This document shows positions 1 through 5,073 of a DNA stretch of 5,451 nt, in pieces (position 1 is the first letter of the stretch; the number at the start of each line of letters is the position of its first letter). Location: positions 1 through 5,451 of the forward strand of contig CAJUKH010000032.1 of the NCBI GenBank assembly GCA_910587345.1, read 5' to 3'. The position numbers were made by a program, and so were the translations under genes. This stretch comes from an uncultured Oscillospiraceae bacterium (lineage in GTDB: Bacteria > Bacillota > Clostridia > Oscillospirales > Oscillospiraceae). The notes under the pieces were generated by a model. That model ran no database searches and had not been told where the DNA came from. It was given only the letters and a program-made list of their open reading frames with translations.

Positions 1-2
1 AT

Positions 3-173
3 GGCTATGGAGATATGGTTGTTTTGAGCATGGAGGCTTTTGAATCGCTGCAGTTTGAGAGCGAGGTCTATTTTAAACTCCAGGAGGCAGAGAGAGAAGC
101 AGAGCTGACGGATAAGCGGTATTCATCAAAAGAGGTTTTGCAGGCTATGCGGACGGCCATTGGAGGAGAGTAG
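3..173 (+). CDS. Phd/YefM-family antitoxin, 3' end only
   Basis: This open frame enters from the left edge and stops with TAG at 171-173, so only the last 56 residues are visible. They begin GYGDMVVLSMEAFESL, which matches the conserved strand-helix near the end of the Phd/YefM DNA-binding domain (usually NGxGxxVVLSxEAYE). A charged, helical tail follows, which in this family wraps around and neutralises the toxin. The N-terminal half, which would bind the operator, lies outside the window. The toxin gene starts almost immediately downstream (1-nt gap if TTG 175 is used), the usual antitoxin-first arrangement. In this family the complex normally represses its own promoter, which would also lie outside the window. 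The family call rests on the motif and on the neighbour; the exact subfamily is unknown. Confidence 0.85.
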   Translation, partial: GYGDMVVLSMEAFESLQFESEVYFKLQEAEREAELTDKRYSSKEVLQAMRTAIGGE

Positions 174-174
174 G

Positions 175-486
175 TTGTACAAGTTAGAGTATTTGCCTGT
201 GGCCCGTCGTGATATGATTGAGATTGTACGATATATAAGCCAAGAGCTTCAGAATCCGACTGCTGCGGATCAACTGGCTATGGAGCTTATTGAGGCGGGG
301 GATAGTATACCGAAGTTTCCATATGCCAATCCTGCCTTTATTCCGATTAGACCGTTGAAGCATGAGTATCGGAAGTTGCTGGTTCAAAATTATTTTATGT
401 TTTATTGGGTGGATGAAGTAAAGAAACTGGTTACAGTGGCACGTGTAGTTTATGCAAGGCGGGATTATAAACGACTGTTAGAGTGA
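175..486 (+). CDS. RelE/ParE-family type II toxin
   Basis: A protein of 103 aa, the normal size for RelE/ParE toxins. Family features are visible: an N-terminal YKLEYLPVARRDMIEIVRYI (strand plus first helix, with the A-R-x-D-hydrophobic pattern), a central IRPLKHEYRKLLVQNY strand with the Y-R-x-L core, YFMFYWVD, and a C-terminal VARVVYARRDYKRLL strand. ParE-type members poison DNA gyrase and RelE-type members cut mRNA on the ribosome; I cannot tell which from sequence, although the VARVVYARRDY ending and the Phd-type partner are common in the ParE/RelE mixed branch. I chose TTG at 175 because GGAGGAG (162-168) sits 6 nt before it. A longer frame from TTG 160 is possible but has no ribosome site and would add five residues. 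It is translated with the antitoxin and should be neutralised by it. Confidence 0.88.
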   Translation: MYKLEYLPVARRDMIEIVRYISQELQNPTAADQLAMELIEAGDSIPKFPYANPAFIPIRPLKHEYRKLLVQNYFMFYWVDEVKKLVTVARVVYARRDYKRLLE

Positions 487-529
487 GAGATTTGATTATG
501 AAAATGACGCTTGGAGAACGGGAGGAATT

Positions 530-901
530 ATGCAAGACTATGAACAGGCCAGTCTGGAGCGATTACAAGCGGCCACTGCTGGTATAGACCTAACTTCCGG
601 GGAGCAAAAGACCTTGAAATGGATATCAGGATGGGAGACGTCCACCGTGGACAACGTAGCACATATTATCGAAAAGGCTAAAGGAACAGAGAAAGACGGG
701 GAACTGACCCAAGACGATCTATTCAAACTATGGGGCTTTTTGGAGACGTTGAAAAACATCTTTGAGGAGGAAATCAGGTGTGCCGCCAGTATTGAGGATG
801 CCACGATCAGGGGCACCGTAACCACCAATAACACGAAATGGGCCGCTGAAATTCGGGAGTTACAGCAGAAACTAAACAGGGAGGCCGGGGGAGAAGAGTA
901 A
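530..901 (+). CDS. hypothetical protein, 123 aa, acidic and helical
   Basis: An ATG at 530 is preceded by GGAGG (521-525), and the frame runs 123 codons to TAA at 899-901. The product is acidic, lacks a signal peptide or membrane segment and looks almost wholly helical. The N-terminal part holds LKWISGWETSTVDNVAHIIEKA (about residues 29-50 in two pieces, with Trp31 and Trp35). The middle has LTQDDLFKLWGFLETLKNIFEEEI, and the C-terminal helix ends IRELQQKLNREAGGEE. The W-x-x-x-W followed by T-V-D-N-hydrophobic pattern reminds me of small proteins from phage and conjugative elements in Clostridia, but I cannot attach a family name or function. The gene lies 43 nt after the toxin and has its own good ribosome site. 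It may share the toxin transcript. Confidence 0.65.
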   Translation: MQDYEQASLERLQAATAGIDLTSGEQKTLKWISGWETSTVDNVAHIIEKAKGTEKDGELTQDDLFKLWGFLETLKNIFEEEIRCAASIEDATIRGTVTTNNTKWAAEIRELQQKLNREAGGEE

Positions 902-1035
902 TTGTCACGTTCCCGGATGGGTAGCATGATGTCACCCTGGAGGTGAGCTGGGAGCCGACCGGCCCCGGCTGCTGGTACATCTCGACACCTGGCTTTGAGG
1001 ACGTCTGTCCGATTGGCCTGTTTGTAAAAGTTTAA
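901..1035 (+). pseudogene. remnant of a small GC-rich gene, broken by an in-frame TAG
   Basis: One frame reads IVTFPDG, then TAG at 922-924, then HDVTLEVSWEPTGPGCWYIS and TPGFEDVCPIGLFVKV, ending at TAA 1033-1035. The sense of the whole reading (a beta-strand-like start, a Gly/Pro turn, then a compact GCWYIS...PIGLFVKV end) is far more protein-like than chance. The two sides of the stop read on smoothly without a shift. A single base change (for example CAG or AAG to TAG) would explain the break. No ATG, GTG or TTG with a suitable ribosome site opens either part. The GGGGGAG run at 886-892 could have served a start near 898-903 (now GTA ATT). No known domain is recognised. The alternative is that it is a chance reading frame in GC-rich DNA. 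Confidence 0.45.
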
Positions 1036-1089
1036 ACTATATAATATATTTAAAGTATATAACAGAAACAACTGATATAATATAAATAT

Positions 1090-1122
1090 AAATGGTGCCG
1101 CCAGGATAAGGCGGCACCATTT
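1090..1122 (+). terminator. 13-bp perfect hairpin upstream of the parA promoter
   Basis: The arms at 1090-1102 and 1110-1122 are exact reverse complements (AAATGGTGCCGCC with GGCGGCACCATTT) around a 7-nt loop. The GC-rich core and AT base fit an intrinsic terminator. The following run is short (ATTTTAGTTT), so efficiency on the + strand is uncertain. On the - strand the stem is followed by TATATTTATA, so it could stop transcription both ways. It ends 4 nt before the -35 box of the partition promoter and probably insulates that promoter from the toxin-antitoxin side. Confidence 0.7.
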
Positions 1123-1126
1123 TAGT

Positions 1127-1155
1127 TTGACAAATGTGTAAATATATGATATAGT
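1127..1155 (+). promoter_or_regulatory. sigma-A-type promoter of the parA operon
   Basis: TTGACA (1127-1132, a perfect -35) is followed by exactly 17 nt and then TATAGT (1150-1155, 5 of 6 matches to the -10 consensus). Transcription should start near 1162, leaving a leader of about 55 nt before the ParA start at 1217. The -10 lies within ATATAGTTTA, which is repeated in inverse orientation at 1033-1042. Autorepression by the partition proteins at these sequences is plausible but is an inference. Confidence 0.75.
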
Positions 1156-1216
1156 TTATATATATTAAATAGCGAAGGCACATTATATCAATTAAATCAA
1201 AAAAGGAGTGAAGCAG

Positions 1217-1993
1217 TTGAAAGTCATAGCGATAGCAAACCAGAAGGGCGGCGTGGCCAAGACCACGACAACGCATAACCTGGGCGTTGCCCTGGCCGCA
1301 AAGGGGAAGCGGGTGCTTCTGATCGACCTGGACAGCCAGGCCAGCTTGACCATCAGCGTGGGCCTGGAGCCGCTGGAGGTGCAGAGGACGATTGTAGACG
1401 TTCTGAAGAAAGACGGGGTGCCGGTCAGCGAGTGCATCGAGCGGATCAGCGAGCGGCTGCATATCGTCACATCCATTATCGACCTGGCGCCGATGGAGAT
1501 GGAGCTGCTATCCAGGGCCAGCCGGGAGAAGATTCTGGACAGGGCCTTGAAGCCGGTTCGGGGGGAGTATGACTTTATCCTGGTGGATTGCCCTCCGCAG
1601 CTTTCCATCTTGACGATCAACGCCCTGTCATGTGCTGATGGGGTGATTATCCCTGTCAAGACGGACTACCTGGCATACCGTGGCCTGACTCAGCTCCAGG
1701 ACAGTATCCAGGAGATACAGGAGCTTATCAACCCGGAGCTGAGGGTGCTGGGTGTCATAGCGACCCTTTACGAAAAGAGAGTAGGGGATGATAACGAGAT
1801 ATTGGCCGCTCTAAAAAAGGAGTATAACCTCCTGGGTGTGATTAAGCGGCTGGCCGTGGCCAAGAAGGGCATCTATGATGGTCTGGCCGTGGTGGAGCAG
1901 ACACCCGGCAGCGAGATATCCATAGAGTACAATACTATCGCTGATATGATGATAGCGGACAAATACGAAAGAGAGGGAACAGATCATGAGTAA
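1217..1993 (+). CDS. parA: ParA/Soj-family partition ATPase
   Basis: A protein of 258 aa with the complete ParA/MinD-type P-loop fold. The deviant Walker A is KGGVAKTT (residues 10-17, with signature Lys10 and catalytic-loop Lys15). The Walker A' strand is VLLIDLDSQAS (33-43, Asp37 and Asp39). Walker B is FILVDCPP (120-127, Asp124), followed by LSILTINAL and the IIPVKTDYLAYRGL strand. The length and lack of an N-terminal helix-turn-helix make it a short, Soj-like or type Ib ParA. Such proteins bind DNA non-specifically when ATP-bound and move plasmid copies in response to a centromere-binding partner. I chose TTG at 1217 because AAAGGAG (1202-1208) lies 8 nt upstream; GTG at 1208 overlaps that ribosome site. 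The last 8 bp overlap the next gene, implying translational coupling. Base composition is clearly more GC-rich than that of the cassette downstream. Confidence 0.93.
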   Translation: MKVIAIANQKGGVAKTTTTHNLGVALAAKGKRVLLIDLDSQASLTISVGLEPLEVQRTIVDVLKKDGVPVSECIERISERLHIVTSIIDLAPMEMELLSRASREKILDRALKPVRGEYDFILVDCPPQLSILTINALSCADGVIIPVKTDYLAYRGLTQLQDSIQEIQELINPELRVLGVIATLYEKRVGDDNEILAALKKEYNLLGVIKRLAVAKKGIYDGLAVVEQTPGSEISIEYNTIADMMIADKYEREGTDHE

Positions 1994-2297
1994 ACTGGAG
2001 GAACGGGAGAGTCGCAGGAGATCGTCAGTAGTCGGTAGCATGGTCGATAGTGTGCCGGCAGTGGCCAGCGGAAAGAAGGGCCGGCCCAAGGAGGACAGGG
2101 AGACAAAGAAACGGGTAAGCCTGTCGGTGTTGCCAAGTCTCTATGAGGATATACAGAAGATTGCCTATGTGCAGCGGCGGAGCCTTAGTGATTTGATCGG
2201 GGAGCAGCTGGAGCAGTACCGGAAGGAGCACGAAAGCGAACTGAAAGAGTATGATGCAATCAAAATTTACAAAAAAAATGGGCCGTGCCACCTTTAG
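1986..2297 (+). CDS. small ribbon-helix-helix DNA-binding protein, likely the ParB-type partner
   Basis: A basic protein of 103 aa whose ATG overlaps the end of parA. Residues 1-40 are charged and probably disordered, with an Arg cluster (R7, R10-R12) and a KKGRPKEDRETKKR run (30-43). Residues 41-80 have the ribbon-helix-helix pattern: a short strand RVSLSVLP, helix LYEDIQKIAYVQ, a turn RRS, and helix LSDLIGEQLEQYRKEH. Small RHH proteins next to short ParAs bind the centromere and repress the operon, and their flexible basic N-termini stimulate ParA ATPase; that role is inferred here from position and architecture. The C-terminal residues YKKNGPCHL are encoded by an A-tract and by the left arm of a hairpin, and the stop codon lies inside that hairpin. 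An alternative reading is a CopG-like regulator without a partition role. Confidence 0.8.
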   Translation: MSKLEERESRRRSSVVGSMVDSVPAVASGKKGRPKEDRETKKRVSLSVLPSLYEDIQKIAYVQRRSLSDLIGEQLEQYRKEHESELKEYDAIKIYKKNGPCHL

Positions 2298-2305
2298 TGG
2301 CACGG
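2271..2305 (-). terminator. hairpin with T-tract on the minus strand
   Basis: Arms CCGTGCCAC (2283-2291) and GTGGCACGG (2297-2305) are exact reverse complements with a 5-nt loop. The + strand has no T-run after the stem. It has eight As at 2271-2278 just before the stem, so on the - strand this reads as a GC-rich stem followed by CCCATTTTTTTT, a classic intrinsic terminator. It therefore best serves transcription coming leftward from the cassette side, although no - strand gene is visible there. On the + strand it may still protect or weakly end the parA operon mRNA. Confidence 0.6.
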
Positions 2306-2329
2306 ATGTAAACCGCTTGCGGTTTACAT
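2306..2329. promoter_or_regulatory. palindrome ATGTAAACCGC-TT-GCGGTTTACAT, candidate operator
   Basis: Arms at 2306-2316 and 2319-2329 are perfect 11-bp reverse complements around only 2 nt, the geometry of a dimeric repressor site more than that of a transcript hairpin, though it would also fold in RNA. It starts directly after the preceding terminator stem. Its right arm contains the possible -35 element of the XRE gene promoter, so binding there would block transcription. The 9-mer GCGGTTTAC and its complement are found again in the palindrome at 4976-5018. The XRE protein encoded 39 bp downstream is the natural candidate ligand, but this is an inference. Confidence 0.5.
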
Positions 2330-2350
2330 TATTTAGCTTCTACATATAAA
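2323..2350 (+). promoter_or_regulatory. possible promoter of the XRE/secreted-protein cassette
   Basis: TTTACA (2323-2328) lies 16 nt before TATAAA (2345-2350). An alternative pairing is TTGCGG (2318-2323), 17 nt, TACATA (2341-2346). Either one places the -35 inside the palindrome at 2306-2329. The first pairing puts the start site so close to the ribosome site of the next gene (GAGGTG, 2355-2360) that the second may be the one used. The assignment is tentative. Confidence 0.4.
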
Positions 2351-2367
2351 ATTTGAGGTGAAACCAA

Positions 2368-2802
2368 ATGGAGCTGAGTGAGAAGCTGACAACCTTGCGA
2401 AAAAGCAAAGGGCTGTCCCAATTAGAATTGGCCGAAGCAATAAATGTATCACGTCAAGCGATATCAAGGTGGGAGGTTGGAACGGCGACGCCATCAGCGG
2501 AAAATTTAAAGTGCCTGAGTGAGTATTATGAGATATCTATTGACGAATTACTAGATATTGCTGTTGATGGTCGGAAAGAAAAAAAGGAAGAAAAGCCAGT
2601 TCCTGAATCGAAAGCAGGGGTTCCTCAAAAACTTTTGATACTTGCATGTACGCTGATTGTGATTGTTGCTATTGCAACATGGGCCATTTTTTACATGTTT
2701 CAAAGAACAGAAAAAGAGAAGGTTGGGTTGCAGGAGCTTGAAAGCAAGGAGTATATGTCTGGAGACGTAATAGACATGGATATAAAGTCTACAAATTCTT
2801 AG
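2368..2802 (+). CDS. membrane-anchored XRE-family transcriptional regulator
   Basis: A protein of 144 aa with two parts. Residues 3-62 are a Cro/C1-type (XRE) helix-turn-helix: LSEKLTTLRKSKGLSQLELA, then INVSRQAISRWEVGTATPS with the recognition helix around 28-36, then LKCLSEYYEISIDELL. A charged linker (68-87, rich in Lys and Glu) leads to one membrane segment at about 88-111 (KLLILACTLIVIVAIATWAI). A tail of some 30 residues follows, predicted to lie outside the cytoplasm. Regulators of this build are common in Bacillota and keep the DNA-binding domain at the membrane; some may sense envelope or peptide signals, but no ligand can be read here. It has a good ribosome site (GAGGTG) and heads a cassette whose other products are exported, 24 nt before the next gene. 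It probably controls itself through the palindrome just upstream. Confidence 0.9.
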   Translation: MELSEKLTTLRKSKGLSQLELAEAINVSRQAISRWEVGTATPSAENLKCLSEYYEISIDELLDIAVDGRKEKKEEKPVPESKAGVPQKLLILACTLIVIVAIATWAIFYMFQRTEKEKVGLQELESKEYMSGDVIDMDIKSTNS

Positions 2803-2826
2803 CTTCAGAAGAAAGAGGAGTGAAAA

Positions 2827-3387
2827 ATGAAAAAAACTGTGGGGATAATAGGGGCATTAGCTATTCTTTTAGGTTGCTTTGTCAATCTGGCATTTGCTAC
2901 TGATGTAAACATGATTCCTTATGAAGGCACAGCTAAAATGGAAAAAGTGGAGATTACATCTGAGACCAGTGTCAGATTAGCGGAAGATGAAATGCCTTTT
3001 TTCAGTAGGGAAAGTGAGAGTGTAAGGCTCACAGATCTGGAGAGCAAGGTACTGAAGGATACACAACTTATTGTCAATGACGTTTTAAAAGGTGCAAGGG
3101 CTACAGGCTCCATTACGTGGGATATTCCAGCAGGAGCTACTGGAAAAGGAAAAACGTCCTTTTCCTTAGAGGCAGGTGAAGGTGTAACTATTAACTGTTC
3201 GTATTCGCCCAGATCGGCCAGTGTGGATTTTGGGTTAATTGCACCCAATGGTCGGTATTACTATATGGCCGGTAAAAATGGAAGCGTTAATCGGGAAATT
3301 GTAGTGGATGAACGTGGAGAGTATTACTTGGCAATTTGTAATAACTCAGATAACCTTGTAAGCGTCTATGGTTTTGTTAACTATTAG
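2827..3387 (+). CDS. secreted protein with C-terminal beta-sandwich-like domain, 186 aa
   Basis: The ribosome site GAGGAG (2815-2820) precedes an ATG at 2827. Residues 1-24 are a signal peptide: a KK start, a hydrophobic core to about 22, and an AFA cleavage site giving a mature N-terminus TDVN. An LLGC at 14-17 is a poor lipobox, so a lipoprotein is less likely. Residues 25-90 are polar and variable-looking. Residues 93-186 form a strand-rich domain with NCSYSP, SASVDFGLIAPNGRYYY, RGEYYLAICNNS and a terminal VYGFVNY. This pattern is familiar from small exported proteins of Clostridia and resembles pre-peptidase C-terminal-like sandwiches, but I know no function for it. Cys124 and Cys171 could form a disulfide. 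It lies in one apparent operon with the membrane-bound regulator upstream. Candidate roles are a signal or surface ligand, or a bacteriocin-like or exclusion factor; none is shown. Confidence 0.8.
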   Translation: MKKTVGIIGALAILLGCFVNLAFATDVNMIPYEGTAKMEKVEITSETSVRLAEDEMPFFSRESESVRLTDLESKVLKDTQLIVNDVLKGARATGSITWDIPAGATGKGKTSFSLEAGEGVTINCSYSPRSASVDFGLIAPNGRYYYMAGKNGSVNREIVVDERGEYYLAICNNSDNLVSVYGFVNY

Positions 3388-3453
3388 TTTTGTAATCTGA
3401 GGTTAGGATGAATTCGTAACCTTTGATTAAATAAAGAAAGGAAGGGAATATTT

Positions 3454-3891
3454 ATGAGAAAAAGAATGATGGCAATGATCCTGGCAGTCGTAATGGCTAT
3501 GGCCTGTGTTCCGGTTGCGTTTGCCCAAGGAAACGTGGTAAATGCAGGCGATGGCGAGAGTGTAGGGATTAGTAGTGGAGGAAAGGAACGGGCCTCCTGG
3601 GGATATGTAAAGATTGTGTGGGCAAACGAGTGTTCCGAGGCGTATGCGTTTATGTCCACCCATGCTGGAACTGCATATTACCTCAAGGCGAAAGTCTATG
3701 CTACATACAGCAATGGGGCAGCCAGAGGTCCGAGTGATACTGCGGACGGGAATAATACCAGTCGTGTGGACACAGATACTATTTATGAAAATGAGAGATA
3801 CCGCCAATTTTTTGCTGAAGGTGTTGTGCAGGACACAAAGACCTCTGGAATTCAGACAGCAGCTACGGAATCCCCCTTGTGGGAAGGCTAA
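3454..3891 (+). CDS. small secreted protein of unknown function, 145 aa
   Basis: The ATG at 3454 follows an AAGGAAGGG ribosome site (3438-3446). Residues 1-24 are a clear signal peptide (MRKR start, hydrophobic Met/Ala/Val core, AFA site), giving a mature protein of about 121 aa that starts QGNVV. The mature part is Gly/Ser/Thr-rich with aromatic strands: ASWGYVKIVWAN, AYAFMSTHAGTAYYLKAKVY, ATYSNGAARGPSD and ENERYRQFFAEG. One cysteine remains in the mature chain (Cys60). The overall design of a short, strand-rich exported protein recalls small Lachnospiraceae secreted proteins and, more distantly, lactococcin-972-type bacteriocins. There is no adjacent immunity or ABC-transporter gene to support a bacteriocin role. 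It shares the AFA signal-peptide ending with the protein upstream, from which it is 66 nt away, and is followed by a strong hairpin. Confidence 0.75.
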   Translation: MRKRMMAMILAVVMAMACVPVAFAQGNVVNAGDGESVGISSGGKERASWGYVKIVWANECSEAYAFMSTHAGTAYYLKAKVYATYSNGAARGPSDTADGNNTSRVDTDTIYENERYRQFFAEGVVQDTKTSGIQTAATESPLWEG

Positions 3892-3907
3892 GATTTAATT
3901 TTTAAGA

Positions 3908-3945
3908 ACTCACACCACCACCTTGTATATGGTGGTGGTGTGAGT
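3908..3945 (+). terminator. 15-bp perfect hairpin between the secreted and anchored protein genes
   Basis: Arms 3908-3922 (ACTCACACCACCACC) and 3931-3945 are exact reverse complements around an 8-nt loop, TTGTATAT. The stem is followed by ATTATTATTTTC, an A/T-rich but interrupted tail. It lies 16 nt after the stop codon of the 145-aa gene and 31 nt before the GTG of the 328-aa gene. There is little room for a separate promoter downstream of it. It is therefore likely a partial terminator or an mRNA-stabilising 3' structure that lowers expression of the next gene relative to the secreted proteins. Confidence 0.75.
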
Positions 3946-3976
3946 ATTATTATTTTCAAAAGAGGATGTATAGCTG

Positions 3977-4963
3977 GTGAAAAAGAATGTTTTGATTAGT
4001 GCAATAGTCGGTATATTTATCGTGATTTTCGGCGCATATTTTTTGAACAGAAGAGATTTTAGTATAGATAGCATGGAAAAGATTGAGGTTACGGAATTTG
4101 AGAACAAACTACCGGATTATAAAAGTTCGTATTACATTGATGCTTATAATAATAATTCAACGGAGCAACTGAAGGAAAATTTTACAATTTTAGTTAAGGG
4201 AAAAGACGAACCAATTTATGTTGACTTTGCGCAGGTGGGGAGTACATCGGAAGTATTAATGAAAATATATTTTGATTTTAAGCCAATACAATTTAAAACT
4301 GAAGGAACAAATTTTTTAGAAGAACATATTTTTGAAGCACAGGATGGTATGAAAATAAAATTTCCAGTGTATTTTGGAGAGGGGGTAGATTTGAATGACG
4401 AAAAGACACACAAACTGTTTATTACCTTTACGAGCATACCCAATGAACATATTTTGAATTATAATCGTACAACAGACTTCTATGGAGTGAATGCAGTATA
4501 TGATATTACTAAATCTGCTGGAGAAGATTATAGCGATAACTTAATACAGCTTTTCAACAATCGGATTGTACCGAAAAATAATTTTGAGGAATCGTTTGGC
4601 ACTTTTATATTAAATACAGATTATGAAAATGAAGAATATGAATTAAATAAGGGAATAAAGATATCGGATTTAAATATATCTGCGCAACGAGAGAGTTCTT
4701 TACCATTAATGTATAATATTGACAAGCTTGGATGTGACAATGTATTACTGTTATTGACTGTTGGTTATAAAGTTAATAATGAGAAAATAGTGATGCTTGA
4801 TGGGGAAAACGGAACGGCCAATGGTAGTATAGAGGTAACGGTTCCAGAAGAAAGTGGTCTTTATGAAGTAATAGCGTATGCAATTTATAATCCTTTCGAT
4901 CATGTAACGGGAGAAAATCATCTGGCGGATTGCAGTTATCGATTTACTTTAAGTGTTAATTGA
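3977..4963 (+). CDS. N-terminally membrane-anchored extracytoplasmic protein, 328 aa
   Basis: GTG at 3977 has an AGAGGA ribosome site (3961-3966), 10 nt away, and opens on MKKNVLIS, a fitting start for an exported protein. One hydrophobic segment at about 5-23 is an uncleaved anchor or a signal sequence without an obvious AxA site. The remaining 300 or so residues should lie outside the membrane. They are acidic, rich in Asn, Tyr and Phe, and alternate like beta-strands, for example NFTILVKGKDEPIYVDFAQV, MKIKFPVYFGEGVDL and HKLFITFTSIP. The end (SGLYEVIAYAIYNPFDHVTG, then CSYRFTLSVN) looks like an Ig-like or sandwich fold. Cys253 and Cys319 could pair. No enzyme motif is seen and I do not recognise the family. 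Its composition is strongly AT-rich, unlike parA. Position after two secreted proteins suggests a surface partner, receptor or self-protection protein, but that is a guess. Confidence 0.8.
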   Translation: MKKNVLISAIVGIFIVIFGAYFLNRRDFSIDSMEKIEVTEFENKLPDYKSSYYIDAYNNNSTEQLKENFTILVKGKDEPIYVDFAQVGSTSEVLMKIYFDFKPIQFKTEGTNFLEEHIFEAQDGMKIKFPVYFGEGVDLNDEKTHKLFITFTSIPNEHILNYNRTTDFYGVNAVYDITKSAGEDYSDNLIQLFNNRIVPKNNFEESFGTFILNTDYENEEYELNKGIKISDLNISAQRESSLPLMYNIDKLGCDNVLLLLTVGYKVNNEKIVMLDGENGTANGSIEVTVPEESGLYEVIAYAIYNPFDHVTGENHLADCSYRFTLSVN

Positions 4964-4975
4964 TGTAATGATATT

Positions 4976-5018
4976 ATAGCGGTTTACCCGTTTATATAAT
5001 GAACGGGTAAACCGCTAT
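4976..5018. repeat. 17-bp perfect inverted repeat downstream of the cassette
   Basis: Arms 4976-4992 (ATAGCGGTTTACCCGTT) and 5002-5018 are exact reverse complements around the 9-nt spacer TATATAATG. It begins 12 nt after the stop of the 328-aa gene, so it could end that transcript, yet neither side has a T-run. It lies 21 nt before the -35 of the RNA promoter, where an activator or repressor could also bind. The arms carry GCGGTTTAC and its complement, the same 9-mer as in the palindrome at 2306-2329, but in opposite relative orientation. Confidence 0.7.
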
Positions 5019-5039
5019 GACCTTAATTATAGGAATATC

Positions 5040-5068
5040 TTGACTGTCCCGGAAACTTATGCTATACT
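5040..5068 (+). promoter_or_regulatory. sigma-A promoter of the putative structured RNA
   Basis: TTGACT (5040-5045) is followed by exactly 17 nt and TATACT (5063-5068); each box differs from consensus at one position. The expected start, about 6-7 nt after the -10, falls at 5074-5076. This is the 5' strand of a predicted closing helix (5073-5080 with 5146-5153). There is no ribosome site with an open frame downstream, so the promoter appears to drive a non-coding transcript. Confidence 0.75.
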
Positions 5069-5073
5069 AAACG

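Larger units (their letters stand above)
1033..1201. other. AT-rich control region, candidate operator or centromere site
   Basis: Apart from the GC-rich hairpin at 1090-1122, this intergenic stretch is almost pure A/T and rich in TATA steps. The 10-mer TAAACTATAT at 1033-1042 recurs inverted as ATATAGTTTA at 1149-1158, the second copy covering the -10 box. Small RHH partition proteins often bind AT-rich repeats just upstream of their own operon, and these may act both as operator and as centromere. No regularly spaced tandem repeats are visible, so the partition-site role is only a suggestion from position and composition. Confidence 0.3.

Noticed and set aside
498..587. A 29-codon ORF (MKMTLGEREELCKTMNRPVW...) between the toxin and the 123-aa gene.
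   Set aside because: A weak ribosome site and mostly overlapping the better-supported gene at 530. It could act in translational coupling but has no independent support.
538..1071. A 177-aa minus-strand frame opposite the 123-aa gene and the remnant.
   Set aside because: It mirrors a plus-strand gene with a proper ribosome site and has no signal of its own.
1208..1216. GTG at 1208 as the ParA start.
   Set aside because: It overlaps the AAAGGAG ribosome site, which is correctly spaced for TTG at 1217, and the shorter product begins like other ParA proteins.
1192..1659. Minus-strand frames opposite parA.
   Set aside because: ParA motifs on the plus strand are unmistakable; the antisense frames are by-products of its GC-rich codons.
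3400..3422. The short inverted repeat AGGTTA/TAACCT between the two secreted protein genes.
   Set aside because: Only 6 bp with an 11-nt loop and no T-run; not convincing as a terminator or operator.
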